From assembly GCF_036237275.1 (NCBI RefSeq), contig NZ_CP108352.1:6386001-6450000 (forward strand): a stretch of 64,000 bases of DNA. The letters run 5' to 3'. The notes beneath the pieces were generated by a model. It was not told where the DNA came from. It saw only the letters and a list, made by a program, of their open reading frames with translations, and searched no databases. Positions 57,437 to 64,000 of this stretch are shown here, one piece after another; position 1 is the first letter of the stretch; every line of letters begins with the position of its first letter. The position numbers and the translations under genes are program-made. The stretch comes from Streptomyces sp. NBC_01353. GTDB lineage: Bacteria; Actinomycetota; Actinomycetes; Streptomycetales; Streptomycetaceae.

Positions 57437-58831
57437 ATGTCCGCGACCACCGTCTCCACCACGACCAGCGGTGACTCCGTCGCCGTCCACCCGCGCCGCT
57501 GGGCCGCCGCCGTCGTCATGATGGTCGCCGCCCTGATGGACCTGATCGACGTCACCATCGTCAATGTCGCCCTGCCCTCCATCGGGCACGGACTGGGCGC
57601 CTCCGAGAGCGCGCTGCAGTGGACCGTCTCCGCCTACCTGCTGGGCTTCGCGGCCACCCTGATCGTCGCCGGGCGGCTCGGCGACCGCTACGGACGCAAG
57701 GCGCTCTTCCTCGCCGGTACGGCCGGCTTCGGGCTCGCGAGCCTCGCGTGCGGAATCGCCCAGACGCCGGGCCAGTTGATCGCCGCGCGGGCCGTGCAGG
57801 GCGTGACGGCGGCCGTCCTGATGCCGCAGGTCCTCGGCTCCTTCCACGCCCTCTTTCAGGGCAAGGAGCGCGGCAAGGTCTTCGGGATGTACGGGGCGGT
57901 GGCCGGCTTCGCCTCCGCCGTCGGGCTGCTCCTGGGCGGGGTGCTGACGGACGCCGACCTCTTCGGGCTCGGCTGGCGGAGCATCTTCCTCGTGAACGTG
58001 CCGGTCGCCGTGGTGACCCTGGTCGCGGCCGTCGTCCTCGTGCCGTCCACCCGGGAGCGGTCCGCCGCCCGTCCGCCCGTGCTCGGCAGCCTCGTGCTCG
58101 CGGCCGGCCTCGTCGCGATCGTGCTGCCGCTGGTCCAGGGCCGCGAGCACGGCTGGCCGCTGTGGGGCTGGCTGCTCCTCGGTGGTGGCGTGCTCGCGGT
58201 GACGGGCCTCGCGGCGCGCGGGTCCGTGCTGCCGGGGCGGACCTTCCGGGTGCCCGCGTTCTCGTACGGGCTCGCGGTGCAACTGCTCTTCGCCCTCGGG
58301 ATGCAGGGCTTCTTCCTGGTCTTCGCGATCTGGCTGCAGGGCGAGCAGGGGTATGCGCCGCTGGAGGCCGGCCTGTTGATGGTCGCCTTCTCGGCCGGCG
58401 GCTTCCTCACCGCCCCGGCGGCGGACCCGCTGGCGGCCCGGTTCGGCCGGTTCGTACCGGTGGCGGGCGCGGTCCTGATGGCCGTCGGCTACGGCTGGGT
58501 CTGGTACGCGATGAGCGCCGCGGCCCCCGTCCACACCGGCGCCTGGCCGCTGGTCCCGGGCCTCGTCGTCGCCGGCGCGGGCCTCGGCTTCCTGGTCGTG
58601 CCGCTGGTCACCATCGTCCTGTCGTCGGTGCCGGGGGAGACGGCGGGCGGGGCGTCGGGCGTCTTCTCGACGGCGCAGCAGTTCGGCGGGGCGCTGGGAG
58701 CGGCGGCGATCGGTACCGCGTACTTCGCGGACCTGTCGGTGAGCGCGGCGATGCCCTGGGTCGTCGCGACCTACGCGGCGGCGGCCCTCCTGAGCCTGCG
58801 CCTGCCGCGCGGGGGAGCGGCAGCGTCCTGA
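57437..58831 (+). CDS. MFS transporter, DHA2 (14-TM) drug efflux family
   Basis: A 464-residue proton-driven exporter with about 14 helices. Motif D1-like ALMDLIDVTIVNVALPSIGH, motif A GRLGDRYGRKALFLAG, and motif C-like GAVAGFASAVGLLLGGVLT fit the EmrB/QacA group, which expels hydrophobic drugs. The MarR operators upstream indicate induction by a substrate or related compound. GGAAGGGG lies about 8 bp before the ATG. Confidence 0.92.
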   Translation: MSATTVSTTTSGDSVAVHPRRWAAAVVMMVAALMDLIDVTIVNVALPSIGHGLGASESALQWTVSAYLLGFAATLIVAGRLGDRYGRKALFLAGTAGFGLASLACGIAQTPGQLIAARAVQGVTAAVLMPQVLGSFHALFQGKERGKVFGMYGAVAGFASAVGLLLGGVLTDADLFGLGWRSIFLVNVPVAVVTLVAAVVLVPSTRERSAARPPVLGSLVLAAGLVAIVLPLVQGREHGWPLWGWLLLGGGVLAVTGLAARGSVLPGRTFRVPAFSYGLAVQLLFALGMQGFFLVFAIWLQGEQGYAPLEAGLLMVAFSAGGFLTAPAADPLAARFGRFVPVAGAVLMAVGYGWVWYAMSAAAPVHTGAWPLVPGLVVAGAGLGFLVVPLVTIVLSSVPGETAGGASGVFSTAQQFGGALGAAAIGTAYFADLSVSAAMPWVVATYAAAALLSLRLPRGGAAAS

Positions 58832-58895
58832 CCTCGGCCGGCCCGTTCGGCGCGGGGGAGCCGACGGCCCCCTGACGCAGGCGGCCCCCCAGATG

Positions 58896-58927
58896 CCCTC
58901 GGGCTCCTCACCTCAGGAGCCCGAGGG
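58896..58927. terminator. Bidirectional terminator
   Basis: A 13-bp perfect stem CCCTCGGGCTCCT with a 6-nt loop between the convergent MFS and EamA genes. It covers the EamA stop codon. Confidence 0.8.
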
Positions 58928-59803
58928 CTTCGGGGCGATCTGCCCCGCGGCGATCGCGGCGAGGGCGAGGGCGAAACCGGCCAGCTGGACCGGTCCGAGT
59001 GACTGGCCGAGCAGCAGCGCGCCCAGCAGGGCGGCCACGATCGGCGACAGCAGGACGAGGACGGCGACGGACGTGACCGGCAGCGTGGTCACGCCACGGA
59101 CCCACAGGACGTACGAGAGCAGTCCGCCGACCAGGCCGAGCCAGAGATAGCCGAGCACGGCGCTCGCGTCGACGGCGGGCGGCGCGCCCTCGAACAGGAA
59201 CGTCACCGGCACCAGGAACAGGCCGCCCGCGGTGAGTTGCCAGCCCGCGAACGCCGTCGGGCCGACGCCGTCCGGGCGTCCCCAGCGCTTGGTGAGCGTC
59301 ACCCCGAGCGCCATCGAACCGGCGCCGCCGAGACCCGCGAGAATCCCGACCGCGTCGAATCCCGCGTCAGGGCCGATCACCACCAGACCGACGCCCACGA
59401 CGCCGGCGATCCCCCACACGAAACTCCGGGCCGACGGGGGCTGACGCAGCACCGCCACGGCCAGGACCGCGACGATCAAAGGCTGCGCGGCACTCAGTGG
59501 GGCGGCCACACCGCCGGGCAGCCGTTCGGCGGCGACGAACAACAGCGGGAAGAGCGCGCCGATGTTGAGCACACCCAACGCGGCGGCCCTCGGCCACCAC
59601 GCCCCGCGGGGCAGCGTGCGGGTGATCGCCAGTGCGATCAAGCCCGCGGGCAAGGCGCGGAGGAGCCCCGCGAACAACGGGTGGCCCGGAGGCAGGAGTT
59701 CGGTGGTGACCACGAACGTGGTCCCCCAGACCATGGGCGCGGACGCTGTCAGGGCAGTGTCGGCAAGACCGGCCGGGCTCGATGACGTCACCAGGTTCTT
59801 CAC
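58913..59803 (-). CDS. EamA family (DMT) transporter
   Basis: A 296-residue protein with ten predicted helices forming two EamA repeats (about 15-140 and 155-285). The second-repeat ending SVAVLVLLSPIVAALLGALL is typical. Such proteins export metabolites or amino acids. The gene is divergent from a LysR regulator, and a 27-bp palindrome lies in the gap, so it is probably the regulator's target. A ribosome binding site is not obvious. Confidence 0.9.
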   Translation of the reverse strand: MKNLVTSSSPAGLADTALTASAPMVWGTTFVVTTELLPPGHPLFAGLLRALPAGLIALAITRTLPRGAWWPRAAALGVLNIGALFPLLFVAAERLPGGVAAPLSAAQPLIVAVLAVAVLRQPPSARSFVWGIAGVVGVGLVVIGPDAGFDAVGILAGLGGAGSMALGVTLTKRWGRPDGVGPTAFAGWQLTAGGLFLVPVTFLFEGAPPAVDASAVLGYLWLGLVGGLLSYVLWVRGVTTLPVTSVAVLVLLSPIVAALLGALLLGQSLGPVQLAGFALALAAIAAGQIAPKPSGS

Positions 59804-59855
59804 GCGATCCAGCTTCGGCGCCCGTGATCAATGAGTCCAATGCATGTTTGTCACG

Positions 59856-59882
59856 GGATCCATCGTGATCCACGATGGATCC
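59856..59882. promoter_or_regulatory. 27-bp palindrome abutting the LysR start
   Basis: GGATCCATCGTG-ATC-CACGATGGATCC, a perfect 12-bp inverted repeat ending one base before the ATG of the LysR gene. Likely the LysR autoregulatory and EamA-control site. Confidence 0.65.
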
Positions 59883-60776
59883 ATGGAGCTTCAGCAGATG
59901 CGGTACGTCATCGCCGTCGCGGAGACGAACAGCTTCACCCGCGCCGCCGAGCGGTGCCTCGTGGTCCAGTCCGCCCTCAGCCATCAGATCGCCCGCCTGG
60001 AACGGGAGCTCGGCGCCCGACTCTTCGACCGCACCAGCCGCCGCGTGCGGTTGACTCCGGCCGGTGAGGCGTTCCTTCCGGCGGCCCGGCAGGCCGTCAA
60101 CGCCGCCGAGCGCGCCGCCGCCGAGGTCGCCGCGGCCGTCGGCGAGATCCGCGGTCGGCTCGCCATCGGAGTGATCCCCACCGTCGCGGCCTTCGACATT
60201 CCGGCCGCACTGCATGCCTTTCGCCGGCGCTACCCGCACATCCGTATCCGTCTGCACGTCGCCGCCAGCGAGCTCCTCGTCGAGCTGGTCAAGGAAGGCA
60301 CGCTCGAGATCGCCTTTCTCGGTCTGCCCCCGACGGTCAGGCCCGAAGGGGTCGGCTCCATGCTGCTGGCCCACGACCGGCTGGTCGCCGTGGTCGCCCC
60401 CGGCCATCCGCTCGCAGGGGAGGACGAGGTCGATCTCGCCCGGCTCTCCTCCGAAGTGTTCGTGGACAAGCCGGCGGGAACGGCCGGACGCCTCCAGTCC
60501 GACCAGGCGTTCACCGCGGCCGGAGTCCACCGCGAGGTCGCCTTCGAAGTGACCGACGCCGGGTTCACGACGCGGCTCATCCACCAGAACCTCGGCATCG
60601 CCCTCCTTCCCTCGGCCTACACCCCGCACCTCACGGGCGTGGTCACGGTCCCGGTCCGGGACGCGCCGGCCCGGAACGAGCACCTCATCTGGAACCGCTC
60701 CACCCTCAGCCCCGCGGCGACGGCCTTCCTCGCGGAGCTGGACATCGTGATCGACCAGGAGGCAGGGGGTTCCTGA
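59883..60776 (+). CDS. LysR family transcriptional regulator
   Basis: A 297-residue regulator. The N-terminal winged helix reads MELQQMRYVIAVAETNSF and continues with the recognition helix QSALSHQIARLERELGARLF. A periplasmic-binding-type effector domain follows (about 90-297). ATG 59883 is preferred because family members start at this ELxQ motif. An earlier in-frame ATG would put the palindrome in the coding sequence. There is no Shine-Dalgarno, so the mRNA may be leaderless. Confidence 0.92.
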   Translation: MELQQMRYVIAVAETNSFTRAAERCLVVQSALSHQIARLERELGARLFDRTSRRVRLTPAGEAFLPAARQAVNAAERAAAEVAAAVGEIRGRLAIGVIPTVAAFDIPAALHAFRRRYPHIRIRLHVAASELLVELVKEGTLEIAFLGLPPTVRPEGVGSMLLAHDRLVAVVAPGHPLAGEDEVDLARLSSEVFVDKPAGTAGRLQSDQAFTAAGVHREVAFEVTDAGFTTRLIHQNLGIALLPSAYTPHLTGVVTVPVRDAPARNEHLIWNRSTLSPAATAFLAELDIVIDQEAGGS

Positions 60777-60914
60777 CACGGCGTCCGGGCGGACGTGGCG
60801 TACGCGTGAGGGGCGCACACGCCGTCACCACATCGGGCGGGGGAAGTTAACGTCCGGAAAATTGAAGGGAGTTGGGGTGTCCGGATCTCGTCTACGCGCG
60901 TCATCATCAGGGTC

Positions 60915-61337
60915 ATGCGAATCCCCCCACGATTCACCGTCATCGGCGGCGCCGCCGCCCTCGTCTCGACCCTCCTCCTCGGCGCCCCGGCCGGCGCGGC
61001 CGTCGCCCCGCCCGCCCCGGTATCGGCCACGTCCGCCTTCTCGGCCGCCGCCGTCGGCGAGATCTGCTACTCCGACCTCCCCTCCCAGGCCCATGACACC
61101 CTCCGCCTGATCGAGCAGGGCGGACCCTTCCCGTACCGCCAGGACGGCAGTGTCTTCCAGAACCGCGAAGGCGTCCTCCCGTCCCACTCGCAGGGCTACT
61201 ACCACGAGTACACGGTGAAGACCCCGGGCTCCTCCACCCGCGGAGCCCGCCGGATCGTGACCGGCGAGTCGTACCAGGAGGACTACTACACGGCCGACCA
61301 CTACGCCTCGTTCGACCTCGTCGACCACGGCTGCTGA
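60915..61337 (+). CDS. Secreted guanyl-specific ribonuclease (RNase Sa family)
   Basis: A 140-residue precursor: signal peptide (about 1-29), short linker, then a ~96-residue RNase Sa-type domain. FPYRQDGSVFQNREGVLP, the catalytic Glu in YYHEYTV, Arg in TRGARRIVTGE and His in DHYASF are present, with the two disulfide cysteines in EICYSD and the terminal Cys. It cleaves RNA after guanosine outside the cell. No barstar-type inhibitor gene is adjacent, as expected for an exported enzyme. Confidence 0.94.
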   Translation: MRIPPRFTVIGGAAALVSTLLLGAPAGAAVAPPAPVSATSAFSAAAVGEICYSDLPSQAHDTLRLIEQGGPFPYRQDGSVFQNREGVLPSHSQGYYHEYTVKTPGSSTRGARRIVTGESYQEDYYTADHYASFDLVDHGC

Positions 61338-61547
61338 GCCACCCGACCCCATCAGCCCCCGGTTCGCGGCCGGTCCTCCCCATGCCGGCCGGCCGCGGAC
61401 CGGGCAGGACGGCGTTTGTGACACCGGGCGAGCCGGGAACGCCGAAGCGGTTCTCCCCCGTTCGCTGTAGCGGTGCGACGCGGCGACGCCGTCCACCCTG
61501 CCGTAACCCCGCGGCCACTCCCGGCTGCGAGGCTCGCGCCCGAACGG

Positions 61548-61565
61548 AAGTTGTCTGTACAACTT
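61548..61565 (+). promoter_or_regulatory. GntR/HutC-type operator
   Basis: AAGTTGT-CTGT-ACAACTT, a perfect 7-bp inverted repeat with the TTGTCTGTACAA core typical of HutC/PhnF subfamily GntR regulators. It ends at the ribosome binding site of the dioxygenase gene, 13 bp before its ATG. Confidence 0.75.
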
Positions 61566-61577
61566 GGAGATCCCTCG

Positions 61578-62675
61578 ATGGTGTCACTCGCCTCCGCACC
61601 GCCGTTCTGGCTGCGCGACAACTGCCCCTGCCCGGACTGCCGCGACCCCCGCAACGGCCAGAAGCTGTTCCAGATCACCGAACTTCCCGCTGCGCTCGCC
61701 GTCGACGCCGTCCACGACACCCGCACCGCCGACGGCGCCCCCGCACGCGAGGTGATCTGGGCCCCCGAAGGACACCGGTCCGTCTACCCCGAGAGCTGGC
61801 TGGCGGCCCACCTTCCCGGCGCCCCTGCCGCACCCGGCGACGGCCGGACCGAGGACGACAAGGAGCCGTGGGCCGCGAGCCGCTTCGACGGCGGGCTCCC
61901 CGAGGCCGACTGGGACGCGTACACCACCGACCCGGCCGTCCGGGCCGCCGCCCTCGACTGGGTGCTGCGCCTCGGCTTCGTGCTGGTGCGCGGAGTCCCC
62001 GTCCGCGACCGCCAGGTCCTCGAGGTGGCCCGCACCTTCGGCTACGTACGGGAGACCAACTACGGCGAGCTCTTCGAGGTACGGGTCGAGGCCGACCCCA
62101 ACAACCTCGCCTTCACCGGCGCCCGCATCACCCCGCACACCGACAACCCCTACCGCGACCCGGTCCCCACCCTCCAGCTGCTGCACTGCCTCACCAACGC
62201 TGCCCAGGGCGGCGACTCCGGCCTCGTCGACGGCTTCCACGCGGCGGCGCTGCTGCGCGCCGAGGACCCGGAGGCGTACGAGATCCTCACCCGCGTCCCC
62301 GTGCCCTTCGCCTTCGCCGACGAGCGCACCGAACTCCGCGCCCACCGGCCGCTGATCGGCATCGACCCGGCCGGCCGGATCCGCGAGATCCGCTTCAACA
62401 ACCGCTCCATCGGCACGCTGCGGCTGCCCGCCGATCTCCTCGACGCCTTCTACGCCGCCTACCGGCGCTTCGGCGACCTGCTGCTCCGCCCCGAGCTCCA
62501 GCTGGACTTCCGGCTCACGCCCGGCGACTGCCTGATCTTCGACAACACCCGGCTGCTGCACGCCCGTACAGCCTTCGCCGAGTCAGGCGACCGCCACCTC
62601 CAGGGCGCCTACGCCGACATCGACGGCCTCGCCTCCACCCTCGCCGTACTGCGCCGGGAGGAGAGCGCGAAGTGA
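61578..62675 (+). CDS. tmpA: Fe(II)/2-oxoglutarate dioxygenase, TmpA/GBBH-like
   Basis: A 365-residue enzyme. The N-terminal domain has the zinc cysteines of WLRDNCPCPDCRDP (Cys16, 18, 21), as in gamma-butyrobetaine hydroxylase and TmpA. The TauD-type oxygenase domain has the iron ligands HTD in ITPHTDNPYR and the distal His in NTRLLHARTAF. The adjacent PhnZ/TmpB-like HD gene argues for alpha-hydroxylation of a quaternary-ammonium phosphonate. GGAG lies 9 bp before ATG 61578. Carnitine biosynthesis is the alternative but fits the partner less well. Confidence 0.85.
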   Translation: MVSLASAPPFWLRDNCPCPDCRDPRNGQKLFQITELPAALAVDAVHDTRTADGAPAREVIWAPEGHRSVYPESWLAAHLPGAPAAPGDGRTEDDKEPWAASRFDGGLPEADWDAYTTDPAVRAAALDWVLRLGFVLVRGVPVRDRQVLEVARTFGYVRETNYGELFEVRVEADPNNLAFTGARITPHTDNPYRDPVPTLQLLHCLTNAAQGGDSGLVDGFHAAALLRAEDPEAYEILTRVPVPFAFADERTELRAHRPLIGIDPAGRIREIRFNNRSIGTLRLPADLLDAFYAAYRRFGDLLLRPELQLDFRLTPGDCLIFDNTRLLHARTAFAESGDRHLQGAYADIDGLASTLAVLRREESAK

Positions 62676-63220
62676 ACCCCCTCGACACCCTCGCCGCCCT
62701 CTTCGAAGGCGAAGGCGGCGCCGAGTACTTCGGCGAGGCCGTCACCCAGGCCGAGCACATGCTCCAGGCCGGCGCCCTCGCCGAGGCGGCCGGCGCCCCG
62801 CCGCACCTGATCGCGGCCGCGCTTCTGCACGACGTCGGCCACTTCCAGGGGGCGGTCACCGGCCGCGACCTCATGGAGCACGGCACCGACAACCGGCACA
62901 GCCACACCGGCGCCGACTGGCTCGACCAGTGGTTCGGTCCCGAAGTCACCGAGCCCGTACGGCTGCACGTGGCTGCCAAGCGTTACCTCTGTGCCGTCGA
63001 GCCCGGCTACTTCGACCTGCTCTCCGAGGCGTCCGTGCACACCCTCGCCGTCCAGGGCGGCCCGCTGACCGAGGCGCAGGTACGCACCTTCGAGGCGCAC
63101 CCGGGGGCCGCCGACGCCGTCGCCGTACGCCGCTGGGACGAACAGGCGAAGGACCCGGAGCTGCCGACCCCCGGCTTCGAGCACTTCCGGCCACTCCTGG
63201 CCGCGCTGCTCAAGAGCTGA
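62672..63220 (+). CDS. tmpB: HD-domain mixed-valent diiron oxygenase, PhnZ/TmpB-like
   Basis: A 182-residue HD-domain protein. Its ligand pattern matches the PhnZ class of C-P-cleaving oxygenases: Tyr19 and Glu22 before QAEHM (His29), His53-Asp54 and His57 in LLHDVGHF, His76/78 in NRHSH, and His99/Lys103 in LHVAAKRYL. These enzymes oxidise an alpha-hydroxyphosphonate to a carboxylate and phosphate. The GTG overlaps the dioxygenase stop (GTGA) with GGAGGAG upstream. Residue equivalences are from memory of PhnZ. Confidence 0.85.
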   Translation: MNPLDTLAALFEGEGGAEYFGEAVTQAEHMLQAGALAEAAGAPPHLIAAALLHDVGHFQGAVTGRDLMEHGTDNRHSHTGADWLDQWFGPEVTEPVRLHVAAKRYLCAVEPGYFDLLSEASVHTLAVQGGPLTEAQVRTFEAHPGAADAVAVRRWDEQAKDPELPTPGFEHFRPLLAALLKS

Positions 63221-63259
63221 GTACGGACTCGGGAGGCACGTGAGTACGGGGCAGGCGGT

Positions 63260-64000
63260 TCAGGAGCCGAGCCGTCTGCCCAGGGCGCTCGTCCCCGTCG
63301 AACTCTGCATCGTGAACGCCACGGTCCCCGGCAGATAGCGGTCCTGCGACCACTCCACCGGCGCCCCCGTCGGGTCGGTGGAGTGCCGTCGCTCCCGCAG
63401 CAGCGACTCCCCGGCCCGGCAGCCGAGCAGCTCCGCGTCGTCGGCGTCGGCAGGCACCAGGTCGATGGTGTGCCGGGCGTCGACGAACAGCACGCCGTGC
63501 AGCTCCAGTTGCTCCGAGTGCGAGACCGTGTCCAGCGGCATCCGGGCCACCAGCTCCCCGATCCACTCCGGATACGTCGTACGCTCCACCATCACCGGCG
63601 TGCCCGCGAGCGTCCGCAGCCGCCGCACCCGGTAGACCGGCGATCCCTCTTCGACGCGCAGCTTCTCGGCCTCCTCCGCGTCCGCGGGGACCCGGTCGAC
63701 GGCCACGATCCGGCCCCCGGGCTCCTCCCCGAGCGAGCGCGCCCAGCGTGTGAACGAGCGCAGCTCGCCGAAGCTGTGCAGCCGGGGCCCGCCGAGCACC
63801 ACCCGGCGCGAACCGCGCCGCGAGGTGATCAGCCCGTCGGTCCGCAGCGCGGCGAGCGCCTGGCGGACCGTGCCCCTGGACACGCCGTAACGACGGGCCA
63901 GTTCGTCCTCGGCGGGCAGCTTCGCCCCCGAGCCGTACTCGCCCGCCGTGATGGCGGTCCGCAGGTCGGCGGCGACCTTCAGATACAGCGGTGTCCTGCC
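63260..64000 (-). CDS. GntR family (HutC/PhnF-type) regulator, 5' partial
   Basis: The frame is open to the window edge, so the start lies beyond base 64000. The visible 246 residues give an N-terminal winged helix (PLYLKVAADLRTAITAGEY, LPAEDELARRYGVSRGTVRQ) and a UTRA ligand domain (GGPRLHSFGELRSF through RERRHSTDPTG and VEWSQDRYLPG). HutC/PhnF-type members bind TTGT..ACAA sites like the one before tmpA. It is convergent with tmpB. Codons run in frame from base 64000. Confidence 0.9.
   Translation of the reverse strand, partial: GRTPLYLKVAADLRTAITAGEYGSGAKLPAEDELARRYGVSRGTVRQALAALRTDGLITSRRGSRRVVLGGPRLHSFGELRSFTRWARSLGEEPGGRIVAVDRVPADAEEAEKLRVEEGSPVYRVRRLRTLAGTPVMVERTTYPEWIGELVARMPLDTVSHSEQLELHGVLFVDARHTIDLVPADADDAELLGCRAGESLLRERRHSTDPTGAPVEWSQDRYLPGTVAFTMQSSTGTSALGRRLGS

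Noticed and set aside
60915-61337. RNase Sa-type gene as part of a toxin-antitoxin or contact-dependent toxin system
   Set aside because: It has an ordinary signal peptide, no delivery domain and no neighbouring barstar-like immunity gene, so a simple secreted nuclease is the better reading.
61382-63220. Long plus-strand frame merging into the HD-domain gene
   Set aside because: The upstream two-thirds is Arg/Pro-rich shadow of the dioxygenase gene. Only the part from GTG 62672 has HD-domain motifs.

Overview
This window is high-GC actinobacterial chromosome and almost certainly Streptomyces. Codons are strongly GC-ending, GTG starts and 4-nt ATGA/GTGA overlaps are common, and the core his, trp and glt loci are laid out as in Streptomyces: a HisA/TrpF-type isomerase with no trpF, trpC-trpM-trpB-trpA, and the 'trp region' membrane family next to trpE. 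No rRNA, tRNA, CRISPR array, insertion sequence or prophage was recognised.

Layout. 1-6.5 kb: the end of an ABC exporter (ATPase and permease), a membrane protein, a YbaK deacylase, a Lon-substrate-domain protein, a helical-repeat protein and a beta-helix membrane protein. 6.7-12.5 kb: a tightly coupled his operon (hisD-hisC-hisB-55 aa membrane protein-hisH-priA-ridA-hisF) closed by a strong terminator. 12.6-14.4 kb: ArsR-like regulator plus MFS pump. 15.3-24.5 kb: hisI, trpE, three small membrane proteins, trpC, trpM, trpB, trpA, a DsbA-like protein and lgt. 24.6-32.5 kb: a seven-gene minus-strand operon with four consecutive ADP-ribosylglycohydrolase-fold paralogs, a ribokinase, a class III CoA-transferase and a CitE-like lyase, every junction overlapping. 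32.7-40 kb: a VIT/CCC1 metal transporter, then glutamate synthase gltB-gltD. 40-42.4 kb: a 157-bp tandem repeat, then vWA, VOC and PNPOx-like genes.

42.7-56.9 kb is a catabolic island. Gene content and divergent arrangement match the mycobacterial KstR2 regulon, which degrades HIP, the C/D-ring remnant of steroids: two acyl-CoA dehydrogenases facing fadE30-ipdF-kstR2-fadA6, and ipdC-ipdB-ipdA-echA20 facing two SDR genes. Both divergent promoters carry a KstR2-like 14-bp operator. A cold-shock module (csp, DEAD-box helicase) and a secreted phosphatase sit between the two halves. The HIP-CoA ligase (fadD3) and the steroid A/B-ring genes are not in the window.

56.9-64 kb: a MarR regulator with two large palindromic operators and a 14-TM MFS pump, an EamA exporter facing a LysR regulator, a secreted RNase Sa-type ribonuclease, and an Fe(II)/2-oxoglutarate dioxygenase plus PhnZ/TmpB-type HD oxygenase pair with a GntR/HutC-type operator and a convergent GntR gene. 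The last looks like an oxidative organophosphonate-degradation operon.

Across the window a short palindromic element (CTCCCCCAGAC...GGGGG..CCCCCA) occurs in at least five places, two of them inside coding sequences. Two copies have an outer stem with compensatory base changes.
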